From Ferruginibacter sp. (GTDB lineage: Bacteria > Bacteroidota > Bacteroidia > Chitinophagales > Chitinophagaceae), in NCBI GenBank assembly GCA_014379625.1, contig JACMLJ010000045.1, positions 148,554-212,553 of the forward strand: 64,000 bases of DNA, written 5' to 3'. Of this stretch, positions 24,398-34,371 are shown one piece after another. Positions within the stretch are counted from its first letter, which is position 1, and every line of letters begins with the position of its first letter. Below the pieces are notes generated by a model. That model made no database searches, was not told the origin of the DNA, and was given only the letters and a program-made list of their open reading frames with translations. The position numbers and the translations under genes were made by a program.

Positions 24398-27268
24398 ATG
24401 AAGAAGCACCCATTATTGACGGCGATATTGATCGCGAATTTTTGCTCCCTGTTTTCGCAAAGCCCTATCGGCAATTCCTTAAGGGAGCATTTACCCATGG
24501 ATGCCGGTTGGCGCTTTGCCTTTGGCCATCCCAGCGATACCAAAAAAGATTTTAACAATGGCACGGGGTACTTCTCCTATTTAACCAAGGCAGGCTTTGG
24601 CGATGGTGCCGCAGCATCCAATTTTGATGACCGAACCTGGCGAAAACTTGACCTGCCGCACGACTGGGCAGTAGAACAACCATTTAGTGAACAGGGCAGC
24701 TTTAGTCATGGATTTAAAGCCATTGGCCGCAATTTTCCGGATGCGAGTATTGGCTGGTACCGCAAAACCTTCCTGGTGCCGGCCACCGATTTGGGCAGGC
24801 GTATCAGCATTGCATTTGATGGAGTGTACCGGAATAGTATCGTATGGGTAAATGGCCACTACTTAGGTTTACATCCAGGCGGTTACCTGGGTTTTGAATA
24901 TGATATCAGCGCATACTTAAATTATGGCGGTGAAAACACCATCGCAGTAAGGGCAGATGCCACCATGGAGGAAGGATGGTTTTATGAAGGTGCGGGCATT
25001 TACCGCCATGTATGGCTCAATAAAACGAATGCGCTGCATGTGGCCACCAACGGTACTTACGTCACCACAAAACCGGCAGATCAATCAACAACCGTCCAGA
25101 TAGCTACTACGATTAATAACGATGCGATAACAACAAATGGTTTTACCATTTCACAAACCATTGCAGATGAAAAGGGTAAAACGGTTGCCACTAAAAATAT
25201 TCAGCAATTGAGTTTACCGGCAATGAATAATAAAACATTTTCCTGCAATATTAATATTACCAATCCTACACTCTGGAGTATTGAAAATCCGTACCTGTAT
25301 TCACTAACAACAGTGGTGCAGCAGGATGGAAAAACGGTTGATACCTACAACACGGTATTTGGTATCCGCACGATACGCTTTGATAAGAATGAAGGTTTCT
25401 TTTTAAATGGCAAACACGTAAAAATCATGGGCACCAACAATCACCAGGATCATGGGGGTGTTGGTTCAGCCATGCCGGATGCCTTACAGGATTTCAGGAT
25501 AAAGACATTGAAAAGCTTTGGCTCCAATGCCTACAGGTGCAGCCACAACCCGCCCACACCTGAGTTGCTGGATGCCTGCGACCGGTTGGGGATGCTGGTA
25601 ATTGATGAAAACAGGCTAACAGGAATTACACAAACACACCTGGAAGATGTAAAGCGGCTAATTGAAAGAGATAGGAACCATCCAAGCATTATTAGCTGGA
25701 GTATCGGCAACGAAGAATGGGGTATTGAAAATAGCGTCATTGGTGCGAGAATAGCCACCACCATGCAGGCTTTTGTAAAATCAATGGATAGTACAAGGCC
25801 GGCCACCTATGCTTTTAGCGGTGGTATAGGAAGCAAGGGCATTACTACGGTGATGGAGCTGCTGGGCATTAATTATGTGATCAATAAAAGTACCGACGAA
25901 CAGCACAAACTATTTCCTGAACAGGCTTTGTGGGGAACAGAGGAAGGTAGTACCCATGCTACCCGTGGCGCTTATTTCAGGGATGATGCAAAACATATTA
26001 TCCCGGCTTACGACAAACCGCCCAGCAAGAGTTTTCTAAGCATTGAACAGGGCTGGAAACATTATGCAAACCGTCCGTACCTGGCTGGTATGTTTATCTG
26101 GACAGGTTTCGATTACCGTGGCGAACCTACGCCTTATGGCTGGCCCTCTATCAATTCTTATTTTGGTATGGTAGATCTGTGCGGCTTTCCAAAAGATGAT
26201 ACCTGGTACCTGAAATCGTGGTGGACAAAAGAAACCACGCTGCACATTTTACCACATTGGAACTGGGCAGGCAAAGAAGGACAACCCATAGAGGTATGGG
26301 CCTACAGCAATTGCGATGAAGTAGAATTATTTTTAAACAAAAAAAGCCAGGGCAAAAAGAAGATGGAACTCAATAGCCATTTGGAATGGATGGTAAATTA
26401 TGCCCCCGGCACACTTGAAGCGGTAGGTTATAAGAATGGGAAAAAAATAATAACCGATAAAGTAAATACTACCAAAGAAGCAGTCGCGATCAATATGGTT
26501 TCCGACAGAAATGTTATAGCAGGAAATAGCACTGACGTCGCCATCATTGCGGTGGAGGTAAAAGATAAAAATGGTTTGCATGAACCAACGGCGGATCATG
26601 AAATAACATTTTCTGTTCAGGGGCCCGGAAAAATAATAGCTGTAGGCAATGGTAATCCCACTTCGCTTGAACCGGATAAATACCTGGAAGGGATCAAAGT
26701 AATAAAAATTGAAAACCTGAAGGAGAAAGCGGTTGACAATATCAACAGCCATGCAGAAGCCGCCGCTGATTATAATGATGCTGACTGGAAGCGTGCTTTT
26801 ACAGATGAACGCAATGAGCAATTTTCAAAAGAAGTAAAGGCATTGGCCTATCGCGGAAGTTTTGTACTGCCTGCATTAACAGGCAGGGAAGTAATTACAT
26901 TTTTCTACAATTGTATCGGTGTGGAGCAAACGCTTTTTATCAATGGCAAACAAATAGCCGCTAATATAAAAGAAGCCGACAAGAATGGATATTTACTGGA
27001 TGCTTCCGGCCTGCGTGAAGGCGCTAACAGCGTTGCCATTTTTGCAACGCCCATCATAAAAAAACAATCCTGGGATAATATAAACACCAACACCGGGCAA
27101 CTACAGGTACTTACACCGGCACCAGTTTACAAACGAAAATTATTTAATGGCCTTGCACAGGTGATTGTGCAATCAACCGGGGAGGAGGGTGATATTATAT
27201 TAACCGGCACGGGGAAAGGATTACAACCTTTTTCTTTAAAAATAGAAGCGAAGAAAATTAAGAATTAG
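24398..27268 (+). CDS. GH2 glycosidase (beta-galactosidase type) with DUF4982
   Basis: 956 residues from MKKHPLLTAILIANFCSLFSQ at 24398, a signal peptide; the in-frame ATG at 24353 is upstream of it. The GH2 sugar-binding domain has WRKLDLPHDWAVEQPF and GWYRKTFLVP. The immunoglobulin-like domain is followed by the TIM barrel with NEGFFLNGKHVKIMGTNNHQD. The acid/base Glu439 is in SWSIGNEEWG and a probable nucleophile Glu near 515 is in LWGTEEGS. A DUF4982 domain (PIEVWAYSNCDEVELFLNKKSQG) and C-terminal beta domains follow. It acts on beta-galactosides or related sugars outside the cytoplasm; the exact substrate cannot be read. It lies 98 bp after GH27 and is probably co-transcribed. Confidence 0.92.
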   Translation: MKKHPLLTAILIANFCSLFSQSPIGNSLREHLPMDAGWRFAFGHPSDTKKDFNNGTGYFSYLTKAGFGDGAAASNFDDRTWRKLDLPHDWAVEQPFSEQGSFSHGFKAIGRNFPDASIGWYRKTFLVPATDLGRRISIAFDGVYRNSIVWVNGHYLGLHPGGYLGFEYDISAYLNYGGENTIAVRADATMEEGWFYEGAGIYRHVWLNKTNALHVATNGTYVTTKPADQSTTVQIATTINNDAITTNGFTISQTIADEKGKTVATKNIQQLSLPAMNNKTFSCNINITNPTLWSIENPYLYSLTTVVQQDGKTVDTYNTVFGIRTIRFDKNEGFFLNGKHVKIMGTNNHQDHGGVGSAMPDALQDFRIKTLKSFGSNAYRCSHNPPTPELLDACDRLGMLVIDENRLTGITQTHLEDVKRLIERDRNHPSIISWSIGNEEWGIENSVIGARIATTMQAFVKSMDSTRPATYAFSGGIGSKGITTVMELLGINYVINKSTDEQHKLFPEQALWGTEEGSTHATRGAYFRDDAKHIIPAYDKPPSKSFLSIEQGWKHYANRPYLAGMFIWTGFDYRGEPTPYGWPSINSYFGMVDLCGFPKDDTWYLKSWWTKETTLHILPHWNWAGKEGQPIEVWAYSNCDEVELFLNKKSQGKKKMELNSHLEWMVNYAPGTLEAVGYKNGKKIITDKVNTTKEAVAINMVSDRNVIAGNSTDVAIIAVEVKDKNGLHEPTADHEITFSVQGPGKIIAVGNGNPTSLEPDKYLEGIKVIKIENLKEKAVDNINSHAEAAADYNDADWKRAFTDERNEQFSKEVKALAYRGSFVLPALTGREVITFFYNCIGVEQTLFINGKQIAANIKEADKNGYLLDASGLREGANSVAIFATPIIKKQSWDNINTNTGQLQVLTPAPVYKRKLFNGLAQVIVQSTGEEGDIILTGTGKGLQPFSLKIEAKKIKN

Positions 27269-27484
27269 GAATTAAGAATTATAAACCATTGGTAGTTAAA
27301 AATAAAAAGTAGTACCCGGATATTAAATGCTCCCCTATGTTTTCGTCCCGGCGGCCTGAGTTTGTAAATCATCATTTCATCCGACAGCTATTGGATTTTA
27401 AACAGTTGCTTAGCGAATAGTATACCGTGTTAATATAATAATTGCAACAGCCTTTTTTTGGATAGAAGCATAATACATTAAATT

Positions 27485-28903
27485 ATGAAAAAGTTATTAC
27501 TTTATTTTCTGTTACTAATATCAGGCAACTTGTTTGCCCAAAAAATTATTTGCGATAATACTGATTTTGCGGATGCGTACAAGCTTGCGATCAATACGGT
27601 TGATATTAATGTACGAAGGGGAATCTTAGCTGCCGGTACTGAATATGGTGGCGAGTGGACAAGGGATATTTCCATTAACTCATGGAATGGCGTAAGCCTG
27701 CTAAGACCCGAAGTGGCTGAAAAATCGTTGTGGAGCGTAACGATCAATAAGGATACGATTGGTCACCAATACTGGGATAAAATATTGTGGGCGATAGCAG
27801 CCTGCAATCACTACCAGGTAACCGGCGACAAAGTATTTCTTAAACAGGCCTACACCTGTTCGGCCAATACCATGAAGGAACTCGAGCATTCCACTTTTGA
27901 TAGTAAGTACGGCTTATTTATGGGGCCATCCGTTTTTAACGATGGCATCGCGGCTTATCCTGAGCCTGTTTATGAGCCATTGAATTTTTCCGGCGGCGTG
28001 CTTGACCATAAAGGTTCATACCATATTAAATGCTTGAGCACTAATTCGGTTTACTATGCAGCATATATTGCTTTAAGCAATATGAGTGGTATTTTAAATA
28101 TAGACAAAGCTATTACCGAGGGCTATCTGCAAAAGGCGGAAACCCTGAAAAAAAATATACTGGCAAATTTTTATGACAAGGAAAAAAATACATTCAGTTA
28201 TTTAATTGATCAGAACGGCAAGCTTGCCAATTACCAGGAAGGTCTGGGGATTTCATTCGTAGTAATGTTCGGCATATTGGATGGTGAAAAGGCGAATCAA
28301 CTGGTTGGCAATGCGGTGGTGTCCAAATACGGTATCACTTCAGTATATCCTGATTTGCCAAGATATTCCGCTGAAAAACCGGGCAGGCACAATAATATTA
28401 TCTGGCCCATGGTAAACGGTTTTTTTGCCAATGCAGCCGTTGTTGCCGGTAATTATAAAATGTTTACCAATGAATTAAACGGCCTTACCCGGCTTGCGCT
28501 TGATGCTGATAAAGGTGATTATAATTTCAGGGAAATTTTTAACCCCTATTCCGGTAAACCCGATGGTGGTTACCAGGCATGGGGAGAAGAACGCCCCAAT
28601 TATCACTGGGCGTCCTGTACGGTACAAACATGGTCGGCAACGGCTTACCTCAATATGATCCACTACGGTTTGGCCGGTATCCGTGTCCAAAATGATGGCA
28701 TTTCATTTTCACCGTACCTGCCCCAAAATGTACATTACCTGGAGCTAAGCGATATTAAGTATCGTCAATCCGTTTTGAAAATTATTATTAAAGGAAATGG
28801 CTCAACAATAAAATCGTTTCTGGTAAATGGCAAACCGCAGTCAGGCCACCACATAGACTCAACAATTAAAGGCGCCAATAAAATTACTATTGTGCTGGGA
28901 TAA
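27485..28903 (+). CDS. Six-hairpin (alpha/alpha)6 glycosidase-like protein, secreted
   Basis: 472 residues with signal peptide MKKLLLYFLLLISGNLFAQ. The sequence has the repeated helical pattern of six-hairpin glycosidases, with EYGGEWTRDISINSWNG, an IIWPMVNGFFANAAV helix pair and GYQAWGEERPNYHWASCTVQ. It ends in a small beta domain (GISFSPYLPQNVHYLEL). Related clans include GH63, GH37, GH78 and GH95, but I cannot assign a family number. Candidate acidic residues are in WTRD and GEERP. It follows GH2 by 216 bp on the same strand, so it may share the transcript and the substrate. Confidence 0.75.
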   Translation: MKKLLLYFLLLISGNLFAQKIICDNTDFADAYKLAINTVDINVRRGILAAGTEYGGEWTRDISINSWNGVSLLRPEVAEKSLWSVTINKDTIGHQYWDKILWAIAACNHYQVTGDKVFLKQAYTCSANTMKELEHSTFDSKYGLFMGPSVFNDGIAAYPEPVYEPLNFSGGVLDHKGSYHIKCLSTNSVYYAAYIALSNMSGILNIDKAITEGYLQKAETLKKNILANFYDKEKNTFSYLIDQNGKLANYQEGLGISFVVMFGILDGEKANQLVGNAVVSKYGITSVYPDLPRYSAEKPGRHNNIIWPMVNGFFANAAVVAGNYKMFTNELNGLTRLALDADKGDYNFREIFNPYSGKPDGGYQAWGEERPNYHWASCTVQTWSATAYLNMIHYGLAGIRVQNDGISFSPYLPQNVHYLELSDIKYRQSVLKIIIKGNGSTIKSFLVNGKPQSGHHIDSTIKGANKITIVLG

Positions 28904-29499
28904 CGGAGATAACCTTCGGGGAGTATCGGCTAATAATTAGGAATAGCAAAAAATAAAACAAATAAATTTCATAACTCCTGATCCTTCGCGAATTAAAATC
29001 GTCGATAAAAACCCTGCAAGGGTTTAATTTGAATAGCCCCGGGTGAAACCCGAGGATGTAATGTTTCAGTTTAAACAACCCCAACGGGGTTGAATATAAA
29101 AAGAAGTAATGATTCAACCCCAACGGGGTTGTTAAGATATAATATGAATAACCATGGGTTTCACCCAGGGCTATTCATATTCAAGCCCTTCAGGCTTTTA
29201 CCTGCATGTTTAATTTGCGAACCTCCACAATTTCTAGTACTTGTTTTATGATACAGGTAAGGAGTTCTGAATTTAACAATACAATGAAGTGTGAAACGCG
29301 TTCCCCCCTGCCATTATAGTTTCCCGCCGCCAATTGCAAAAAGTAAAAAATTTTCTGTTTTCATAAAACATATTTTATCGGAGATAATTTTTTTGTTAGC
29401 TGCTTTAATTTTTATAGTCCATTCGGCTGCTATTGGTTTGGCAGCAGGGATACATTTCATATTTATTGACTGCAGTTGAGGTGCAAGTCCAGGCATTAT
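28904..29499. repeat. Convergent intergenic region with nested palindromic repeats
   Basis: CAACCCCAACGGGGTTG occurs twice in direct orientation (29076-29092 and 29115-29131). These lie between an inverted pair of about 25 nt (29031-29055, GAATAGCCCCGGGTGAAACC..., and 29152-29176). Smaller palindromes CCCTGCAAGGG (about 29012) and AGCCCTTCAGGCT flank them. This is a REP-like cluster between converging operons. It may also help stop transcription, but no clear T-tract hairpin is seen. No gene is supported. Confidence 0.65.
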
Positions 29500-30447
29500 T
29501 TAATCAAAGGGTTTCCAATCGCCCAGGATATTGTTTAATGTATACTGTTTGGCATCCTCATCTGTTAATTGATGCGACCAGGTATAACGCTTACCGGGGT
29601 CGCCACCTTTACCGGTACTTTTATATTCGGCATAATAAGCTGTCTGTTCATTTTCCGTTTTGCCCCAATTGTTCCAACCTTCGGGCTTTATGTGTTCACC
29701 CATATTGCATTGCAGAAAAACTGTTTTTGCAAAGGGGCGCCAGGGCCTTCCCAATATAACGGAGCCGGGTGGCGAATCAGCGGTTAATTTGCAGTTGATA
29801 AATACATAGCCAAACCTGCTGTTTTCAGGAGTGGATGCTGCCGTTACTGCGCCCCCCTTCAATTTGCTGTGCAGGATACAATGCTCAAAAACAGCCGTGG
29901 CAGCACCAAAAATAAAATCAACCGTGCCTTCAATGTAGCAGTCTTTATAGTATTGTAAACCGGCGCCTTTGGTATATAATGTATCCTGGAAACCAAGGAA
30001 ACGGCAATTTTTGAATGCCACCATTTTACCCGTTACATTTACTGCAACGGCCTGCCCAACCGGACCTGAAGAATTTTCAAAGCTGATATTTTCAAAACTG
30101 ATATTATCGCCGTTAACAAAAATGGATGATGAACCGGTGGTACCAAAGTCTTTTCCGGCGCTGTCTTTTTTTGAACTGTAATTATCAAAAGTGAACGTTG
30201 TATTTTCCGCATTTTCGCCAATGAATGTGATAAATGCTTTTGCTGCCGGTATAGTAATACATTCTTTATAGATACCCTTTTTTATATAAATAATAAACAG
30301 TCTGGTATTACCGTCCGGCGCTGCATTAACGGCAGCCTGTACGGTGGTAAAATCACCGCTTCCATCCTTTGCCACTACTTTTTTGGTTTGGCCAAAAAGC
30401 AATGCGGTACTCATCATTAAAATGAAGGAAATAAATATTTTTTTCAA
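29500..30447 (-). CDS. Pectin methylesterase (CE8)
   Basis: 315 residues with signal peptide MKKIFISFILMMSTALLFGQ. CE8 motifs are DGSGDFTTVQAAVNAAP, GPVGQAVAVNV with Gln132, LGFQDTLY with Gln154 and acid/base Asp155, YIEGTVDFIFGAATAVFE with nucleophile Asp177, and LGRPWRP with Arg234. It removes methyl esters from homogalacturonan in the periplasm or outside the cell. This creates substrate for the pectate lyase encoded 21 bp upstream. It is the last gene of the pectin operon. Confidence 0.96.
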   Translation of the reverse strand: MKKIFISFILMMSTALLFGQTKKVVAKDGSGDFTTVQAAVNAAPDGNTRLFIIYIKKGIYKECITIPAAKAFITFIGENAENTTFTFDNYSSKKDSAGKDFGTTGSSSIFVNGDNISFENISFENSSGPVGQAVAVNVTGKMVAFKNCRFLGFQDTLYTKGAGLQYYKDCYIEGTVDFIFGAATAVFEHCILHSKLKGGAVTAASTPENSRFGYVFINCKLTADSPPGSVILGRPWRPFAKTVFLQCNMGEHIKPEGWNNWGKTENEQTAYYAEYKSTGKGGDPGKRYTWSHQLTDEDAKQYTLNNILGDWKPFD

Positions 30448-30468
30448 TGGAATGTTTTTTTGTGCTGA

Positions 30469-31509
30469 TCAATTATTTACATTCTTTTTATCCCAGGACG
30501 GAAAATCTGTCTCCAATAATTTCTTTGCCCAGGCACCGTACCAGGCATAACCGTTGCGGCGCTCATAGCCTATGTCCTGCATTGAATATTTCACAATACC
30601 GTCTCTATCACAAAAGAACGGTTTGTTGGTGCCGATCTCATAATACCTTGCCCATATAGTTGATGTATTATCCGCTACCAATTGTTTGTCTTTTCCCTTT
30701 TCTGTATCCGGTGCAGGAATATCGACCACTTTATACCCGGTGATCTGTACCAGCCGGAGCCATTCAACACCCTTATTAACAGCTTCTATTACCTGCGGCG
30801 ATGGATTTGGCTGGGACATTAAAAACTCAATGATATTTACTGTTTCAGAACCACTTAACGAAGGTAATTCATAAGCCCTGGCTTTGGCTGGCTTTAGTGT
30901 GAACTCATCGTATTGCTGGCACCAGGCGGTCAGCTTTCCGTCTACCCTGATCTGTGTTTTTATGATACAATCAATCCCTTTGCTTACTGCATCGGCACTG
31001 GGTTCAATTAATGCTTCGTTTACTGTTTCCAGGTCGTTTTGTTTCAGGGCCACATCCTGCAAAATCCGCAAGGCGTTGATCATGGCATTGTCGTTAAAGG
31101 TTACCTGCCCCCTGTAAGAACTTCTATCCGGGTAATACTGGGGCCATCCCCCATTTTTATATTGTGCCTTCAGCAGGTAGCGGACACCGTTTTCAGCCGC
31201 AGCAAGGTATTTGGGATTGCTGATCTTTTTATAGGTGCGTACCAGGTACCTGATCTCTTTGGTAGTAGAACCATTGTCGATATTGGCATCGTCTTTCTTA
31301 GCCTCCATTGCGATATCGGTTTTTTGATCTGCAGAAAATTCAACATTATAGCTGAATGATTTTCCTTTGAACTGCTTTGACCAGCCTCCGCTACCTCTTT
31401 GAAACAGCAGCATATTATCGGCCTGCAGGTCCTGGGCATCCACCTGTGCAAAAAACGAACAGGCAATAAAACTTACAATGATGTTTGATAAATTTTTAGC
31501 GGGTTTCAT
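30469..31509 (-). CDS. Pectate lyase, PL10 family
   Basis: 346 residues with an N-terminal hydrophobic signal (IIVSFIACSFFAQVDAQ). PL10 features are QRGSGGWSKQF, NGSTTKEIRYLVRTYKK, QYKNGGWPQYYPDRSSYRGQVTFNDNAM, LTAWCQQYDE and YELPSLSGSE. The fold is an (alpha/alpha)3 toroid that cleaves polygalacturonate by Ca2+-dependent beta-elimination. It acts with the CE8 esterase immediately downstream and the GH28 upstream. The product, unsaturated oligogalacturonate, would need enzymes not present in this window. Confidence 0.93.
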   Translation of the reverse strand: MKPAKNLSNIIVSFIACSFFAQVDAQDLQADNMLLFQRGSGGWSKQFKGKSFSYNVEFSADQKTDIAMEAKKDDANIDNGSTTKEIRYLVRTYKKISNPKYLAAAENGVRYLLKAQYKNGGWPQYYPDRSSYRGQVTFNDNAMINALRILQDVALKQNDLETVNEALIEPSADAVSKGIDCIIKTQIRVDGKLTAWCQQYDEFTLKPAKARAYELPSLSGSETVNIIEFLMSQPNPSPQVIEAVNKGVEWLRLVQITGYKVVDIPAPDTEKGKDKQLVADNTSTIWARYYEIGTNKPFFCDRDGIVKYSMQDIGYERRNGYAWYGAWAKKLLETDFPSWDKKNVNN

Positions 31510-31609
31510 TTTGTATTTTTTAGATTCAATTGCATTGCTAATTATAGAAAAGATTTGATAGGCTCATAAATTTTCTTGCTTATTTCAATTGCTTTATAAA
31601 ATCGGACTG

Positions 31610-31726
31610 CTATTCGCGCCACGCTGGAGGTAAAGAAACAGGTACTCCTGGTGCTGTGTAAGTACGAATAGTTTGCCCTGCACTTTCACCTAAAAAGGGA
31701 AGTTTCGTGCTAAATTCAGGTAATCT
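31610..31726 (-). pseudogene. Possible C-terminal relic of a lost gene
   Basis: Between the truncated GH127-like gene and PL10, one frame reads KLPFLGESAGQTIRTYTAPG and ends PPAWRE before a stop. It has no start codon and is only about 38 codons. The text looks protein-like and may be the tail of a gene whose body was lost in the same deletion that cut the GH127 gene. I do not recognise the family, and chance is possible. Confidence 0.3.
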
Positions 31727-31752
31727 TTAGTTCCTCATTATGAATACCATTC

Positions 31753-32631
31753 TTAATGAATAATAATGCTGCTCCTGTCCACCCGCTGAAGCAGGTTATC
31801 CAGTAAAGAGCGCTGCGAAAAACGCCGGGCAAGCTGCAGGTACTTTTTGTCCCCGGTTAAAGCGAATACATCTGCAAAGGATTCATTCATACCACCGTGT
31901 TCAGTTTGAAGAAGGGATTGTACCTGTGCATCGGAGAGCCCTGAAGTCAGGTTAATACACCAGTCCGCAAACTCAACAACCATTTGTCTGGCATTGCTAA
32001 TACCACCGATCCTGTAGGCATCCAATAAGCCTGCATAGGTTTTATGAATATTATAAAATGGCACCCATTTCTTTTTGAACGAATTACCGGCTGCATTAAA
32101 ATTGCCGTTTTTCACCTCTGCCCACATCGCCCTGCCACCGGGTATACCTCCAATATAGCCGTTGCCATTGGCCCTCTGGCAGCTATCCAGCATCAGGACC
32201 ATATAGTTAAGCCTTTGCAGCACATTTTGATTTCCTGTTGCTGCATACATATTTGCCAATGCAGATAGGTAGTGTCCACCGGTATGCCCATCAAGACCTG
32301 AACTTTCCCAGTTGCCATAGGCTGCGGCTTTCCATGAGATGCCGGCTTCCTTCATAAACGGTGCAAGCAAACGATCAGGATCAAGCAACATAATATAAGA
32401 CAGGTCTGTTTGCTGTGCATCTTTGAAAGGTCCGTCAAGCAGGCGAACCGCATATAAAGGGAAAGGCTGCAGCACTTGCTTCGACATTTGCGAAAAGGCA
32501 GGTTGAAATGACGAAAAGCATGCACATAGTATAGACAGGGTTGCACAGATCATTCTTTGTTTATTCCCCTGGTAAAAAAAACAGGCAGCAAAGCCCGGAC
32601 TGATACTTGAAATAGTTTTAAACGATTTCAT
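31753..32631 (-). pseudogene. Truncated GH127/146-like (DUF1680) arabinofuranosidase
   Basis: 292 codons. After a signal region comes the DUF1680 N-terminus: LYAVRLLDGPFKDAQQTDLSYIMLLDPDRLLAPF, YGNWESSGLDGHTGGHYLSALANMYAAT, GYIGGIPGGRAMW, VPFYNIHKTYAGLLDAYR, EHGGMNESFADVFALTGDKKY and LARRFSQRSLLDNLLQ. In full proteins (about 650-800 residues) this leads to a conserved TGLHANTQIPK block and the catalytic Cys/Glu region. Here it stops at DRSSIIIH. More than half the enzyme is missing, so a beta-L-arabinofuranosidase activity is unlikely. The start could be 32631 or the internal ATG at 32553. Confidence 0.85.
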
Positions 32632-32720
32632 ATATTATTTTGGAATTACCTTATTATTTATTGAAAAGAAATTTGGTATAACATCTTAGGGGTGATGAAT
32701 ATTTTTTCTTTTTCGGCTCC

Positions 32721-34358
32721 TTATTCTGTAATTGTGATAGCACCGCCATCTGCGCCGTTTTCAAATTTGGTAACCTGTGTTGCTTTTATAGTATCGGTAT
32801 GCCTGATGCTGATCTCTTTGCTGCGTTCTCCGTATATATTAAACAGGAGTGCCGGTACATCGCTGTACTTTAAACCATCAATAGCAATACCGGTGCTATT
32901 TTCAATGTAAATAACCGGTTCCGTATTTTTATTTGATAAGGTTAAATGTGTAAGCTCAATGCCTGCTGCTTCAATAATCTCTACGCCTTTGTCGGTATTT
33001 AAAACCACGTTGCTGATACGGATATTTTTTACGGCCATTTCCGGAAGTCCACGAATAAAGATGCCTTTTTTTGCGCCGTCACAAACAATACTGCTGATCT
33101 CAAAATTTTGGAACTGTGGGGTGGTTGCTGATACAACGGGGACTTCAACTTTTTCACCTGGCTTTGGAGGTTTGGTGAAATAATACATGTCGAAGTAGAT
33201 CGCCTCATCTACAATATCTTTCATAAAAATATCTTTGCAGTAAATCTTTTCTACCATACCTCCCCTGCCCCTGGCCGTTTTAAAACGAAGTCCCTTGTCG
33301 GTTCCTATAAAAGAGCAATTGTAAACAAAAATATTTTTTGCACCACCGCTCATTTCGCTGCCAATCACAAAACCACCATGTCCTTTATAAACCGTACTGT
33401 TCCGGACCACCACGTTTTCTGTAGGCTTTCCCCGTTTCCTTCCTTCTTCATCCTTGCCACTTTTTATACAGATACCATCATCGCCAACATCAAATATACA
33501 CCCTTCAATCAACACATTTTTGCAACTCTCTACATCAACACCGTCGCCATTTTGCGCATACTCCGGATTTTTTACCAGCACATTTTTTATAGTCAGGTCT
33601 TCGCATTCTAAAGGATGAAGGTTCCAGGCCGGTGAGTTTTGGAATGTTACCCCTTCCAATAAAACTTTTTTGCAGTTGGTCAACACTACCAGGTTGGGTC
33701 GCAAATAATCTTTTATATTTTCATAATCCTTTAATGTTTTACCATTCTCAAAAACCCCGTTCAGTTTTTCTTCCTGTGCCTTTTTTGTTTTTTCTGATGG
33801 ATACCAGGTTTTACCATCTGCGCTTACAAGACCGCCGGATGCTACTTTCTTTTTCCACTGGTTTTCCGTCAGCCTGTCTTTACCTACCATTCTCCAAACA
33901 TCGCCATTGCCGTCAATGATGCCCCTCCCGGTAATGGCAACGTTTTCAAGATTTTCCCCGGATAAAGGGGATTGGTTCCTTGCAGAACGCCTGCCTTCAT
34001 ACGTGCCAACTACCAGTGCATATTGGTTGAAGTCGCTGCTAAATTGCAGGATGGCGGCGGATTTTACATGGAGGTTTACATTGCTTTTTAAAACGAGCGG
34101 ACCTGTAAGCCATAAGCCTTCCGGAATCAATACAATACCACCACCTTTTTTGCTGCAGTCGGCAATTGCATTATTAATGCTTTTTGTATTAAGTGTAGTG
34201 CCATCAGCTATGGCCCCATAGGCTTTGATGTTGAATGTGTCTTTTTTAAATACAGGCAGCTTCGCCGTTGGAAGATTATTCCAGGAGTACTGTGCGGTTG
34301 CCTGGGCAACGGGCAATGCTGAAACAAAAAACAGCATAAAAGCTTTTATGATTTTCAT
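32721..34358 (-). CDS. GH28 polygalacturonase-family glycosidase
   Basis: 545 residues with signal peptide MKIIKAFMLFFVSALPVAQATAQ. The parallel beta-helix carries GH28 motifs: NGDGVD at 270-275 (usual NTDGID), VGDDGICIKSG with Asp293/Asp294, GHGGFVIGSE with His327, and the substrate-binding RFKTARGRGG with Arg358 and Lys360. It hydrolyses alpha-1,4 galacturonosidic bonds. Exo- or endo-action, or cleavage in rhamnogalacturonan, cannot be decided. It lies 13 bp after the esterase gene in the pectin operon and is likely periplasmic. Confidence 0.95.
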   Translation of the reverse strand: MKIIKAFMLFFVSALPVAQATAQYSWNNLPTAKLPVFKKDTFNIKAYGAIADGTTLNTKSINNAIADCSKKGGGIVLIPEGLWLTGPLVLKSNVNLHVKSAAILQFSSDFNQYALVVGTYEGRRSARNQSPLSGENLENVAITGRGIIDGNGDVWRMVGKDRLTENQWKKKVASGGLVSADGKTWYPSEKTKKAQEEKLNGVFENGKTLKDYENIKDYLRPNLVVLTNCKKVLLEGVTFQNSPAWNLHPLECEDLTIKNVLVKNPEYAQNGDGVDVESCKNVLIEGCIFDVGDDGICIKSGKDEEGRKRGKPTENVVVRNSTVYKGHGGFVIGSEMSGGAKNIFVYNCSFIGTDKGLRFKTARGRGGMVEKIYCKDIFMKDIVDEAIYFDMYYFTKPPKPGEKVEVPVVSATTPQFQNFEISSIVCDGAKKGIFIRGLPEMAVKNIRISNVVLNTDKGVEIIEAAGIELTHLTLSNKNTEPVIYIENSTGIAIDGLKYSDVPALLFNIYGERSKEISIRHTDTIKATQVTKFENGADGGAITITE

Positions 34359-34371
34359 TGTTTTATTTGAT

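Noticed and set aside
29012..29190. CRISPR array
   Set aside because: There are only two copies of a 17-nt palindrome, with no regular spacers and no cas genes.
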